DNA of 64,000 bases, from assembly GCA_903926465.1 (NCBI GenBank), contig CAIYJE010000141.1, forward strand, positions 1 to 64,000, in the 5' to 3' direction. The notes beneath the pieces were generated by a model. It was not told the origin of the DNA, ran no database searches, and saw only the letters and a program-made list of their open reading frames with translations. Made by a program: the position numbers and the translations under genes. How positions within the stretch are numbered: position 1 is the stretch's first letter; every line of letters starts with the position of its first letter. Positions 17,095 to 26,255 of this stretch are shown here, in pieces. This DNA is from an uncultured Planctomycetales bacterium. Lineage in GTDB: Bacteria; Planctomycetota; Planctomycetia; Isosphaerales; Isosphaeraceae.

Positions 17095-17895
17095 TCAGTT
17101 GCGGAGAACGCTGCCGCCGCTCAGCGTTTCGACCGTAGCTTCCGTCCGAACCCGGATCCGACCCCACTCGTCTATTCCTGCTCCCACCCCTTCAACTAGC
17201 CGATCCGGCAGTTGAATCCGCACCGGCTGATCCAAAAGTAGGTCCAGTGAACTCCAGAGTGCGGGCAGTTCTTGATCTTGGCTGGCCAAGCGATGAATTG
17301 CCTCGTCCAGCGTTTCAAGAACCAAGACGCGATATTCTGCGAGTCCGGAAATCGTTTGAGTATCGCTGGCCCTTGGTTCGGGACCGTTGCCAGCCTGTAG
17401 CCTGGCCAGCGAGGTGGCCATTCGGGCCACCTCTGGAGGAGCAGCATTCAAGTTTGTGTGGATGTTGAGTCCGATTCCGAGCAAGATCCTGGGCCCTTGC
17501 GAGGTCTGGATTCGCTCGGGAAGCAGGCCACCAAATTTCAATCCGCCGGCTTCTAGATCATTGGGCCAGCGCATGCCGGCCGCGTAGGGCGGAATCTGGC
17601 CAGATCGCTCCAGGTGCCGGATCAGAATTGCGCCGAAGGCAAGGCTAAGACACGGTTCTCGCTCGGGGCTCAGGCCACGCGCCACCGGATCAAAGGCAAT
17701 CGTTAAACCGAGGCTACCAGCATCGGAATACCAGCGGTTGCTGCCGCGGCCACGGCCAGCCGTTTGCAAGTCTGCAGAGACCACAAACGGGACGACCTGC
17801 TGGTCCACGGCCAGCAGCATCTGGCGCGCGGTTGCACTGGTAGAGGCCAGCGTATGATGATGAAAACATGGGGCTTGCAGGAACCGCTCTGTCAT
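17095..17895 (-). CDS. birA: Biotin--protein ligase
   Basis: It makes biotinyl-5'-AMP and attaches biotin to a lysine of carboxylases. The 266-residue product shows the biotin/ATP loop GRGRGSNRW (about residues 46-54), then RWPNDLEAGGLKFGGLL with the catalytic Lys, and GIGLNIHTN. The C-terminal SH3-like domain ends LSGGSVLRN. There is no N-terminal helix-turn-helix, so unlike E. coli BirA it should not act as a repressor. It starts 10 bases after the stop of the pyruvate carboxylase gene on the same strand, so the modifying enzyme and its substrate are coexpressed. Confidence 0.94.
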   Translation of the reverse strand: MTERFLQAPCFHHHTLASTSATARQMLLAVDQQVVPFVVSADLQTAGRGRGSNRWYSDAGSLGLTIAFDPVARGLSPEREPCLSLAFGAILIRHLERSGQIPPYAAGMRWPNDLEAGGLKFGGLLPERIQTSQGPRILLGIGLNIHTNLNAAPPEVARMATSLARLQAGNGPEPRASDTQTISGLAEYRVLVLETLDEAIHRLASQDQELPALWSSLDLLLDQPVRIQLPDRLVEGVGAGIDEWGRIRVRTEATVETLSGGSVLRN

Positions 17896-17905
17896 CGGAT
17901 GGGGC

Positions 17906-20900
17906 TCACTCGGGAGCCAGGCGGATTAAAAGTTCACCGGTTTCAACCTGGCGTCCCACTGCGGCAAGAACCTCGACAACCCGCCCTGCCCGTTCGGCAT
18001 AGAGGGTGGTTTCCATCTTCATGGCTTCGAGCGAAAGCAACTTCTGCCCCTTGCGCACCGGGTCTCCAACATTCACCGCCACCCCCACAACAAGCCCTGG
18101 CAGTGGAGCACCAAGCTGGTTGGAGTCACCTGGATCGGCCTTGATTACTTCTCGTACGGAACCGGCCAGCGAACGGTCGGCAACCGTGACTTCACGAGGC
18201 TGACCATTCAGCTCAAAGAAGACGGTCCGTTTGCCGTCCAGGTGCGGCTCACCCACCGCCAGTAATTTCACGATCAGCGTTTTGCCTGGCTCAATCTCAA
18301 TCGCGTGCTCGACCCCCTTCTCTGGGCCGAAGAAGAAGACCGGCGTTGGCAGTACGGAGGTGTCTCCGTAGCTTCTCTGATGGCTTGCCAGGTCTGGGAA
18401 CACGCGGGGATACATGAGGTAGCTCATGACGTCGCGATCTGAAGCTGGGGCCCCCAGCAACGCGGCAACCTTCTCTCGGGTGGCCTCAAGATCAATGGGC
18501 GGCTGGGTTGCACCTGGGCGTACGGTCAGCGGCGTGCGACCCTTGAGCACTCGTTCCTGAAGGACGCGTGGGAAACCGCCGGGGGGCTGGCCAAGCCGCC
18601 CCTCAAAGAACTCAACAACACTCTCGGGAAACGCCAGCTCTCGCGAGGGGTCAAGCACATCGTCAGGGGTCAGGTTGTTGGCCACCATGAACAGGGCCAT
18701 GTCACCCACCACCTTGGAGCTGGGTGTAACCTTGACGATGTCGCCAAAGAGCTGGTTCACCTGGGCGTACGCCTCGCACACGTTCACCCACTTGGCCTCT
18801 AGCCCCAGCGCCTTGGCTTGCTGGAACAGGTTGGTGTACTGACCGCCCGGCATTTCATAGGCGTAAACTTCGGCCGAGGGGGCCTGCAGACCTGTTTCAA
18901 AGGCTGTATACTGCGTACGGACCTGCTCCCAGTAACGGCTCAGCTCCATGAGCTTCGCCGGGTCGAGCCCGGTCTCGCGGTCCGAGAACCGCATCATCTC
19001 CACGATGGCGTTCAGGTTTGGCTGACTGGTGAGCCCAGACATGCTGGCCATGGCCCCGTCTGCAATTTCCAGCCCCACTTCGGCAGCCTGGAGAACACTG
19101 GAGACCTGCCCAGCGCTGATGTCATGGGTGTGGAAGTGGACCGGCAGGCCAACCTCTTCCCGGAGCGCCTTGACCAGGGCCCGAGCGGCAAACGGCTTGC
19201 ACAAGCCGGCCATATCCTTGATGGCGATGGTGTGGGCACCATGCTTGGCAACCTGACGCGCCATCTCAACATAGTAATTCAGGCTGTACTTGGTCCGTTT
19301 GGGATCAAGAATATCACCGGTGTAGCAGAGGGCAGCCTCGCAAATGGCTCCACTTTCTCGCACGGCTTCCAGGGCCACGGCCATGTTCGGCACCCAGTTG
19401 AGGCTATCGAACACCCGGAAGATGTCGATGCCCGCCGATGCCGCTTCCTTGACGAAGGCCTTCACCACATTGTCTGGGTAACTGGTGTAGCCCACGGCGT
19501 TGGCACCACGGAACAGCATCTGGAACAAGATGTTGGGAATCCGCTCACGCAACTGGGCAAGCCGATCCCACGGATCCTCTTTGAGGAACCGCATGGAGGT
19601 GTCAAAGGTAGCCCCACCCCACATTTCCAGCGAGAACAAGCCAGGAGCCAGCCGCGCATAATGGTCGGCAATTCGGAGCATGTCGCGGGTTCGCAACCGT
19701 GTGGCCAACAAACTCTGGTGTGCATCTCGGAACGTCGTATCGGTGAGCAGAAGCCCTTTCTGCTTACGAATCCAGGCGATGAGTGCTTCTGGGCCACCCT
19801 CCAGCAGAATCTGACGGGTGCCGGCGGGGGCCGGGGCCGCAAGGTCGCACGCGGGGGCAACCGGATCGAGATTCGAGACAATACCCGCAGGGCGTTTTAC
19901 CCCGGGGAAGCCGTTGATATTGACCTCTGCCAGGTAGCCGAGCAGCCTGGTGGCGCGGTCCTGACGAATGGAGAACTGGAAGAGGGACGGCGTCTCGTCT
20001 ATGAACCGGGTGGTGCAGCGTCCCTCAAGGAACGCGGGATGGGTAACCACGTTGAGCAGGAATGGGATATTGGTTTTGACGCCCCTCACTCGGAATTCCT
20101 GAAGTGCCCGCTCCATCCGGAGCGCAGCCTCTGAAAAATTCCGTCCCGATGCAGACACCTTCACCAGCAACGAGTCATAGAAGGGGGTAACCAGTGCCCC
20201 GGTCATGGCCGAGCCGCCGTCCAGGCGAATTCCCAGGCCACCAGGCGAGCGGTAGTGGGTCACTCGGCCGTAATCGGGCGTGAACTTATTCTGAGGATCT
20301 TCGGTCGTAATTCGGCACTGGAACGCTGCGCCTGAGATCTGGACCGATTCTTGGTTTGGAATGCCGATCCGTGGGTCGGCCAGCGGGAACTTTGCGGCGA
20401 TCAGGATCTGGCTCTTCACCAGGTCCACGCCTGTCACGATCTCGGTGACCGTGTGTTCCACCTGGATGCGAGGGTTGACCTCAATGAAGTAAAAGGAGCC
20501 GGTCTCTGCGTCAAGCAAGAACTCGACCGTGCCGGCATTGTCATAGCCAACCTGCTTGCCAATCGCCAGCGCGGCATCGCAGATACGGTGGCGGATCGCG
20601 GGGTCTAGAAACACGGCAGGCGCAATTTCAACGACCTTCTGATGCCTGCGCTGGATCGAGCAATCTCGCTCGAACAGGTGCACAAGGCCGCCAGAGCGAT
20701 CGCCCAGCAGTTGCACTTCGATATGCTTGGCGGCGCGGATGAACTTTTCCAGGAAAACCGCGGGGTCGCCAAACGCCGTCTGGGCTTCTCGGCGTGCTTG
20801 GTCGAGCGCTGCATCTAGCTGTTCGGCCGACTCCACCACCCGCATACCTCGTCCACCGCCTCCCATGGCGGCTTTGACGATGACTGGGTAGCCCAGTTTG

Positions 20901-21415
20901 CTGGCCAGTTCATGGGCGGCCGGCCCCGGCTCGATGGCTTCTGGGCTGCCGGGAAGGATGGGGACGCCGGCTTCATGCGCCACGCGCCGAGCGGCCGTTT
21001 TGTCTCCCAGAATATCGAGCAGCTCGGGACGAGGCCCTACAAAGACAATACCGGCCGATTCACAGGCTCGGGCAAAGGCTGCGTTCTCGGAGAGAAATCC
21101 GTATCCGGGATGGATCGCGTCCACTTTTTTCGCCCGGGCCAGATCCACAATCGACTGAATATCCAGGTAGCTCCGGATTGGCTCACCGGAACGGCCAACC
21201 TGGTAGGCTTCATCAGCCTTGAGCCGATGCATGGCGAACCGGTCTTCGTGCGAATAGATGGCGACCGTGCGAATTCCAAGCTCGTGCGCCGAACGGAATA
21301 CGCGAATGGCAATCTCGCCACGATTGGCCACCAGCAGTTTCTTGAACGGAGATTGTTTGGCAGGACGGGCAGAGTCGGCGGAGGCCGTGCCGACTGGGGA
21401 GGACGGTAGGCTCAT
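17906..21415 (-). CDS. pyc: Pyruvate carboxylase
   Basis: This biotin enzyme carboxylates pyruvate to oxaloacetate with ATP and bicarbonate. One 1169-residue chain contains all parts: biotin carboxylase (from KKLLVANRGEIAIRVFRSA, ATP-grasp loop MGGGGRGMRVV), carboxyltransferase (LLTDTTFRDAHQSLLATRLR, about residue 545 on) and C-terminal biotin carrier with EAMKMET, biotinyl-Lys near 1133. The length matches the single-chain alpha4 type. I chose the ATG at 21415; a TTG at 21475 gives a longer, unlike N terminus. birA follows at once, as expected for its modifying enzyme. Confidence 0.97.
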   Translation of the reverse strand: MSLPSSPVGTASADSARPAKQSPFKKLLVANRGEIAIRVFRSAHELGIRTVAIYSHEDRFAMHRLKADEAYQVGRSGEPIRSYLDIQSIVDLARAKKVDAIHPGYGFLSENAAFARACESAGIVFVGPRPELLDILGDKTAARRVAHEAGVPILPGSPEAIEPGPAAHELASKLGYPVIVKAAMGGGGRGMRVVESAEQLDAALDQARREAQTAFGDPAVFLEKFIRAAKHIEVQLLGDRSGGLVHLFERDCSIQRRHQKVVEIAPAVFLDPAIRHRICDAALAIGKQVGYDNAGTVEFLLDAETGSFYFIEVNPRIQVEHTVTEIVTGVDLVKSQILIAAKFPLADPRIGIPNQESVQISGAAFQCRITTEDPQNKFTPDYGRVTHYRSPGGLGIRLDGGSAMTGALVTPFYDSLLVKVSASGRNFSEAALRMERALQEFRVRGVKTNIPFLLNVVTHPAFLEGRCTTRFIDETPSLFQFSIRQDRATRLLGYLAEVNINGFPGVKRPAGIVSNLDPVAPACDLAAPAPAGTRQILLEGGPEALIAWIRKQKGLLLTDTTFRDAHQSLLATRLRTRDMLRIADHYARLAPGLFSLEMWGGATFDTSMRFLKEDPWDRLAQLRERIPNILFQMLFRGANAVGYTSYPDNVVKAFVKEAASAGIDIFRVFDSLNWVPNMAVALEAVRESGAICEAALCYTGDILDPKRTKYSLNYYVEMARQVAKHGAHTIAIKDMAGLCKPFAARALVKALREEVGLPVHFHTHDISAGQVSSVLQAAEVGLEIADGAMASMSGLTSQPNLNAIVEMMRFSDRETGLDPAKLMELSRYWEQVRTQYTAFETGLQAPSAEVYAYEMPGGQYTNLFQQAKALGLEAKWVNVCEAYAQVNQLFGDIVKVTPSSKVVGDMALFMVANNLTPDDVLDPSRELAFPESVVEFFEGRLGQPPGGFPRVLQERVLKGRTPLTVRPGATQPPIDLEATREKVAALLGAPASDRDVMSYLMYPRVFPDLASHQRSYGDTSVLPTPVFFFGPEKGVEHAIEIEPGKTLIVKLLAVGEPHLDGKRTVFFELNGQPREVTVADRSLAGSVREVIKADPGDSNQLGAPLPGLVVGVAVNVGDPVRKGQKLLSLEAMKMETTLYAERAGRVVEVLAAVGRQVETGELLIRLAPE

Positions 21416-21732
21416 AGAAGTCACGATTCCGGTGGGCGTGCAACCCGGCGACTGGGTTGGTCGGAGAGCGGCCAAACCGATGCAGGACTTGCTATTCTAG
21501 CTCATCAAATGGTCGGCCGCGAGGTCGGAGGTCGAGATGCTGCAAGTCACGAGCTGGAGCGACGATTCTGCAACTCGGCTCAACCCGGTCCCGTGCTCGC
21601 CAAACGGATACAATCAGGAGAATCCGCCCACGGAACCGGCGAGGTCTCTGGCCGAATACGCCCAGAGATCCGCCTGACGTGGGAGATGGTGTTCCAGGGC
21701 CTTGAATCACGCAATCGGCTGCGTGAGTCAAT
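21416..21732. other. Intergenic region between apgM-like gene and pyc
   Basis: No gene is seen in these 317 bases. An imperfect hairpin GAATCACGCA / TGCGTGAGTC (21704-21713 and 21720-21729) lies directly after the stop of the ApgM-like gene on the minus strand, but no T-tract follows, so a terminator role is uncertain. The pyc promoter should lie here. Confidence 0.4.
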
Positions 21733-22947
21733 TCAATTCTTGATCAGGAACCGTTCCATCAAGCGCCAGCCTTCTTCCAAAAACGGGCCATTGACCTCTG
21801 CGGCGGAGACTTCGTTGTAGGTACCGCCCGAGGCGGCAAGCCCGTTACCGCACATCGCCCAGGCCACGGGTGCCCGGTCGTGGGCTTTGGTTCGAACCAG
21901 CGTGGAATGGTCTGGGGAAATTAAGAGCCGAAAATCCCCTTGTTTCCTGAGCGCTTCCAGCATCGGGCCCACGATCTCGGCGTCTATCCGCTCCAGCGCT
22001 TCAACCTTGGCGTCTGCGCGGCCCTCGTGGCTCGCCTCGTCTGGGGCTTCCACATGAACGCACACCAGATCGTGCGTTTTCAAGGCGTCGATCCCGGCCC
22101 GACCTTTGGCCGCGTAATCGGTATCCAGGTAGCCGGTGGCCGTGGGAACATCGATCCGATCCCAGCCGGCAAGCTGGCCGGTCCCACGCACCAGGTCAAC
22201 CGCCGAGATGATCGCCCCTCGCAGTCCGTGCAGCTCACGGAACGCAGGAACACGAGGCGCTTTGCCTTGCCCCCACAGCCAGATTGCATTGGCCGGGCGA
22301 TGTCCTTCGGCTTCACGCACGCGGTTGTAGGGATGATCCCTCAAGACCTCGGCCCCAGCCGCCATCAGGGCACGCAACCAGTCGCCCCCTTGGCCTTTGG
22401 GCAGGAACTCCGCAACCAGCTGATCGGGGATGTCATGCGGCGGCGTGGTGTGGGTGGTTTCACCCAGGTGGGGGGTGCCCCCCTCAGCCTCACGCACAAT
22501 CATGATATTGCGGTAGCTCACGCCAGGATGGAACTCGATTCCGGTGAACTGAGCGAGCAGCTCTTTCTGAATCGCATCAATGAACACGGCGGCTTCCGGA
22601 CTGGTCACGTGTCCGGCCGTGAAATCGGTCATCCGGTTGTCGGTAATGTTCACAAGGTTGCAACGAACCGCCCAGTCCAGCGAACCCAGCGGCAGCCCCA
22701 TGGCCACAACCTCCAGGGGCGCCCGACCCGTGTAGTAACGCACCGGGTCATAACCGAACAGGCTGAGCGTTGCCACATCGCTGGCCGGGATGAACCGATC
22801 TGGCACGTTCCGAGATCGGCCCAGTAATCCGTTGCGAGCCACCTCGTCCATGTGTGGAATTTTGGCCGCCTGCAGGGGCGTGCGCCCGCCAAGTGCAGCA
22901 CAGGCCTCATCCGTGGCTCCGTCGGGAATGATCATCGCATACTTCAT
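21733..22947 (-). CDS. ApgM-family phosphotransferase (2,3-BPG-independent phosphoglycerate mutase-like; possible homoserine kinase)
   Basis: This 404-residue alkaline-phosphatase-fold protein resembles archaeal-type cofactor-independent phosphoglycerate mutase. It has IIPDGATDE at the N terminus (metal/nucleophile region), ASDVATLSLFGYDP with the likely phospho-Ser, HVEAPDEASHEGRADAKV and LLISPDHST. By homology it would interconvert 3- and 2-phosphoglycerate. However it starts 36 bases after the homoserine dehydrogenase gene on the same strand, and a bacterial branch of this family has been proposed to be the missing homoserine kinase because of such neighbours. I favour threonine synthesis from context, unproven. 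Confidence 0.85.
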   Translation of the reverse strand: MKYAMIIPDGATDEACAALGGRTPLQAAKIPHMDEVARNGLLGRSRNVPDRFIPASDVATLSLFGYDPVRYYTGRAPLEVVAMGLPLGSLDWAVRCNLVNITDNRMTDFTAGHVTSPEAAVFIDAIQKELLAQFTGIEFHPGVSYRNIMIVREAEGGTPHLGETTHTTPPHDIPDQLVAEFLPKGQGGDWLRALMAAGAEVLRDHPYNRVREAEGHRPANAIWLWGQGKAPRVPAFRELHGLRGAIISAVDLVRGTGQLAGWDRIDVPTATGYLDTDYAAKGRAGIDALKTHDLVCVHVEAPDEASHEGRADAKVEALERIDAEIVGPMLEALRKQGDFRLLISPDHSTLVRTKAHDRAPVAWAMCGNGLAASGGTYNEVSAAEVNGPFLEEGWRLMERFLIKN

Positions 22948-22983
22948 GACACAAACTCCCGTTCAACGGCCGTAGCCGGGGAA

Positions 22984-24291
22984 TCACTCATCCACGCCCA
23001 GGCAGACGCTCGGGGCCCGCACGACTTCGAGTTGATCAATCTCAACGAGAGCAGCACTCATGGCCGATTCCTGCGCGCAATGAGTCATCAGAATCAACGA
23101 GACCGGAGCATCGGGTGAGTCATCTCGCCCGGTATCGTGCTGAATAATGCTCGCGATACTGATCCCGCAGCGGCCCAGAATCATGGCAATCTGGCCGATG
23201 ACCCCCGGTTGGTCCGCAATGTTGAAACGAAGATAATACCGGCTGGAGGCCTGATCTGGATGTGCCAGCCGGGTCTGACCGCGATCGGATTTCCAGAGGT
23301 TCTGGGTCTCGAACGTCGGATTGGCTCGACCGCAAACCACGTCAATGATATCGCTAACCACAGCCGAGGCCGTGGGCATGGCCCCTGCCCCTCGACCGTA
23401 AAACAAGGTGTCGCCCACGTAATCACCCACCACCCGGATGGCGTTGTAGGCATCCTTCACGTCAGCCAGCGGAGTTCCCTGCTTGACCAGGCGGGGGGCA
23501 ACCCGCAGTTCAATCGAGCCATCCGGGGCCAGCTTGGCTCGCGCCAGGAGTTTAATAGTATACCCCAGTTCACCTGCACAGCGAATATCGGCGATATCGA
23601 GCCGGTCGATTCCCTGTCGGGGGATATCGGAAGTGACCACCGTGGCATCGAACGCGAGCTGGGCCAGGACCGCCAGTTTGTGCGCGGTATCTGTGCCGTC
23701 CACGTCGAGCGTGGGGTCGGCTTCGGCGTACCCCAGCTGCTGTGCCTGGGCCAAAGCCGTCTGGTAGGTGATTCCTCGCAACGTCATCGCCGAAAGGATG
23801 TAATTGCATGTGCCGTTAAGGATTGCGGAAATACTTTGGATCTGGTTGGCGGCCAAGCCAATCGAAACGGCCTGGACTATTGGGATTCCACCTGCCACAC
23901 TAGCTTCGAACGCAACCACCTGCCTCGCGCTTCGGGCGGAGCCAAAAATCTCCCACCCTCGCTCCGCAAGAAGCGCCTTGTTTGCCGTGACGACCGGTTT
24001 ACCCGCCTCCAGCGCCGCCTGCACGTAGCCTACCGTTGGTTCCACGCCGCCCATGAGTTCAACCACGAGATCGACTTCCGGGTCGTTGACGACACTCCGC
24101 CAGTCGGTGGTGAGTTTGTTTCCATCAAGGGAAACAGACCGAACTCGTGCCAGGTCACGCACCAGAACTCGCTGGATTACTAGCGGACGGCCGGCCCTCC
24201 GGGTAATTCGCTCCGCGGATCGTTCCAGGATTGTGGCAACGCCTTGGCCCACGGTGCCAAAGCCAAGCATTCCGATTCGCACCGGTTGCAT
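22984..24291 (-). CDS. hom: Homoserine dehydrogenase
   Basis: It reduces aspartate semialdehyde to homoserine with NAD(P)H, the branch to threonine and methionine. The 435-residue chain has a Rossmann motif GFGTVGQG (residues 10-17), the catalytic region with GGIPIVQAVSIGLAANQI and ILNGTCNYIL, then AQQLGYAEADPTLDVDGTD. The C-terminal ACT domain (YYLRFNIADQPGVIGQIA, about 345 onward) is the usual site of threonine feedback. I take the ATG at 24291, preceded by GAGAAA; an upstream start at 24363 adds an unlike N terminus. It is followed by the ApgM-like gene after 36 bases. Confidence 0.96.
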   Translation of the reverse strand: MQPVRIGMLGFGTVGQGVATILERSAERITRRAGRPLVIQRVLVRDLARVRSVSLDGNKLTTDWRSVVNDPEVDLVVELMGGVEPTVGYVQAALEAGKPVVTANKALLAERGWEIFGSARSARQVVAFEASVAGGIPIVQAVSIGLAANQIQSISAILNGTCNYILSAMTLRGITYQTALAQAQQLGYAEADPTLDVDGTDTAHKLAVLAQLAFDATVVTSDIPRQGIDRLDIADIRCAGELGYTIKLLARAKLAPDGSIELRVAPRLVKQGTPLADVKDAYNAIRVVGDYVGDTLFYGRGAGAMPTASAVVSDIIDVVCGRANPTFETQNLWKSDRGQTRLAHPDQASSRYYLRFNIADQPGVIGQIAMILGRCGISIASIIQHDTGRDDSPDAPVSLILMTHCAQESAMSAALVEIDQLEVVRAPSVCLGVDE

Positions 24292-24631
24292 CAATATTTC
24301 TCGTACCGAGGACTCGCTTTCAATGAGATTCCAAGAGTAGCCAAAAAAGAACGCTATCCGCAACCAAACCCCTGAACATCATTGCCGGACTATAGCGATT
24401 GAAACGATCTTTCCTGTTAGTCACCAATGAGACCCAGCGCATGAGCCGGGCCACCGGTCGCAAAGTTGCGGACGTCGAACAAATGTTTTACAATCAAGAT
24501 CATACGCTTACTCAGGGCAAAAAAACTGACCTCAAGCAGCCAGTTAAGGGTGCCTGAATTCAGACGGCTCTATCCGGTTCATCTCAACGACCTGGAACAG
24601 ACCGTTTGCCGCGAGCTAAGGAGACTCTCCA
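24292..24631. other. Divergent promoter region between hom and the HlyD-type gene
   Basis: This region has no gene. It carries a candidate promoter for the rightward genes (24466-24494) and a strong ribosome-binding site, AAGGAG (24618-24623), ahead of the TTG start. A short 60-codon frame (24466-24648) overlaps that start and lacks support. Confidence 0.5.
24466..24494 (+). promoter_or_regulatory. Candidate sigma-70-type promoter for the HlyD-type gene
   Basis: TTGCGG (24466-24471) and TACAAT (24489-24494) are separated by exactly 17 bases. They lie about 140 bases upstream of the TTG start at 24632. The match is seen directly; activity is inferred. Confidence 0.45.
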
Positions 24632-26134
24632 TTGAATACGGAATCTAAGAGCAGGATGCGCCTTTTCAGTCTCTCACTTTTGACGATCGCTGGGTTTGGC
24701 GGTGTCTTTTTCCTGGCTAACGATGTCTGGACCAGGCTTCAACCGGAAAGCCTACTTGACCGACTTCCACGCTCGGTGGCCACGCGAAGTGACCTGTACA
24801 CCAAGATCAATGCTGGCGGCCAGATTGAGAGCGTGGATAAGACTCTCATCGAGTGCGAACTCGAAAGCATGAGCCTTTACAGCGGCGGCCGGGTTCTGAC
24901 CGCTCGAAACGCCTCGACCATCATCGAGCTGGTGCCCGAAGGCACTCGTGTGAAGGAAGGCGACATTCTCTGCCGGCTCGACTCGTCCGATTTTGAAGAA
25001 CTGGTCCGGCAGCAGGAAATCAAACTGCAAGAATCTCTGGCAGAGCAGCAAAAGGCCATTTACGACGTCAAAGCCGCTGAAGTATCTCTGCTCGAATATC
25101 GCGAAGGCACCTTGGTTCAGCTACGACAGGGAATTGAAGGCCGGCTGACCCTGGCCATGTCTGACATCCAACGCCAGCGAGACCGTGTTGCCTGGGCTGA
25201 AAAGATGGTCAAGAACAGCTACATGGCCGAAGGTCAGCTAATCATGGAGCGGGAATACCTGCTGCGTAGTGAAATCACCTTGCGTCGGGTCCAGGGAGAA
25301 AAGCGACACCTGGAAAACTACGTTTCCATTGCAACTCTGGCTCGTCTTGAATCCTCCGTGAATCGAACCACCACGGAGTTGGAATTCCAGAAGATGCGGC
25401 ACAGGATGCGTGAAAAGCAGATGGAGAAGTTCAAGGAGCAGGTGGATCGCTGCACCATCCGTGCCCCTCATGACGGGTTGGTGGTTTACGCCACCAGTCC
25501 AGACAGCAAGATCCGCATCGAACAGGGAAGTGAAGTCCACCAGAAGATGGACCTCTTCTATCTGCCCAATTTCAAGGCCATGGAAGTTTTAACGGTTGTG
25601 AACGAGTCATTCCTGAGCAAGATCGCCTCGGGAATGCCGTCGTTGATCCGCCTGGAAGCGATGCCCGATGAGCAACTTGAGGGCCAAGTGGTGTCGATTT
25701 CGCCCCTGCCCCTCCCCCCATCGGGCCCCCGAGCAGGAAATGACGTCAAGAATTTCCTGGCCATCATCAAGCTGGTCGATACCCCTGAAGGGGTGATGCC
25801 TGGAATGACTGCCGAGGTCGAGATTGAAACCGGGCACCACACCCAGGCCCTGGTCATTCCATCCAGCGCCGTCAAGGTGGAGGATGGCACCGAGATTTGC
25901 TACGTGGCCATGTCTGACAACACGGTTGAACGCAGACAAGTCGATGTTGAACCAGCGACTCAGGACCTTGTGGAAGTGACCGCAGGCCTTGAGGAAGGCG
26001 ATGAGGTCATCAGTCAGCCTTACATGATTGATGAGTCTATCACCATTGTCGATCGGGTTCGGAAACCGGTGGTCACCGCTGTGAACCGCGCCTGGAATAC
26101 TCAACCGGTGGCCTGGGGCACCCAGGGACATTAA
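24632..26134 (+). CDS. HlyD/RND-type membrane fusion (adaptor) protein
   Basis: This 500-residue protein resembles periplasmic adaptors that link inner-membrane exporters to outer parts. It has an N-terminal membrane anchor (about residues 11-30), a barrel-sandwich half (ELVPEGTRVKEGDILCRLD), a long coiled coil (about 120-270, rich in Glu/Gln/Arg), the second sandwich half (CTIRAPHDGLVVYA), and a beta-barrel with LEGQVVSISPL and GMTAEVEIETG. The start is TTG at 24632, with AAGGAG 8 bases before it; the ATG at 24656 is the alternative. No ABC or RND pump gene is adjacent, only two membrane proteins, so its exporter is unknown. Confidence 0.88.
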   Translation: MNTESKSRMRLFSLSLLTIAGFGGVFFLANDVWTRLQPESLLDRLPRSVATRSDLYTKINAGGQIESVDKTLIECELESMSLYSGGRVLTARNASTIIELVPEGTRVKEGDILCRLDSSDFEELVRQQEIKLQESLAEQQKAIYDVKAAEVSLLEYREGTLVQLRQGIEGRLTLAMSDIQRQRDRVAWAEKMVKNSYMAEGQLIMEREYLLRSEITLRRVQGEKRHLENYVSIATLARLESSVNRTTTELEFQKMRHRMREKQMEKFKEQVDRCTIRAPHDGLVVYATSPDSKIRIEQGSEVHQKMDLFYLPNFKAMEVLTVVNESFLSKIASGMPSLIRLEAMPDEQLEGQVVSISPLPLPPSGPRAGNDVKNFLAIIKLVDTPEGVMPGMTAEVEIETGHHTQALVIPSSAVKVEDGTEICYVAMSDNTVERRQVDVEPATQDLVEVTAGLEEGDEVISQPYMIDESITIVDRVRKPVVTAVNRAWNTQPVAWGTQGH

Positions 26135-26255
26135 CGGCGGTCTGGGCCTTGGAGGTTTTTCCTCAACTGGCAGTGGTGAAGCTGACGATGATGCTAGGTG
26201 AGACACACCGATAGATCGGCTGTACAACCTTGAGCTCAGATTCAGGTATTTCACC

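Noticed and set aside
18818-20134. A 438-codon open frame on the plus strand
   Set aside because: It lies fully antisense to pyruvate carboxylase, whose frame is clearly coding.
23137-24183. A 348-codon open frame on the plus strand
   Set aside because: It is antisense to hom.
24466-24648. A 60-codon frame upstream of the HlyD-type gene
   Set aside because: It overlaps the proposed promoter and the TTG start, and has no ribosome-binding site.
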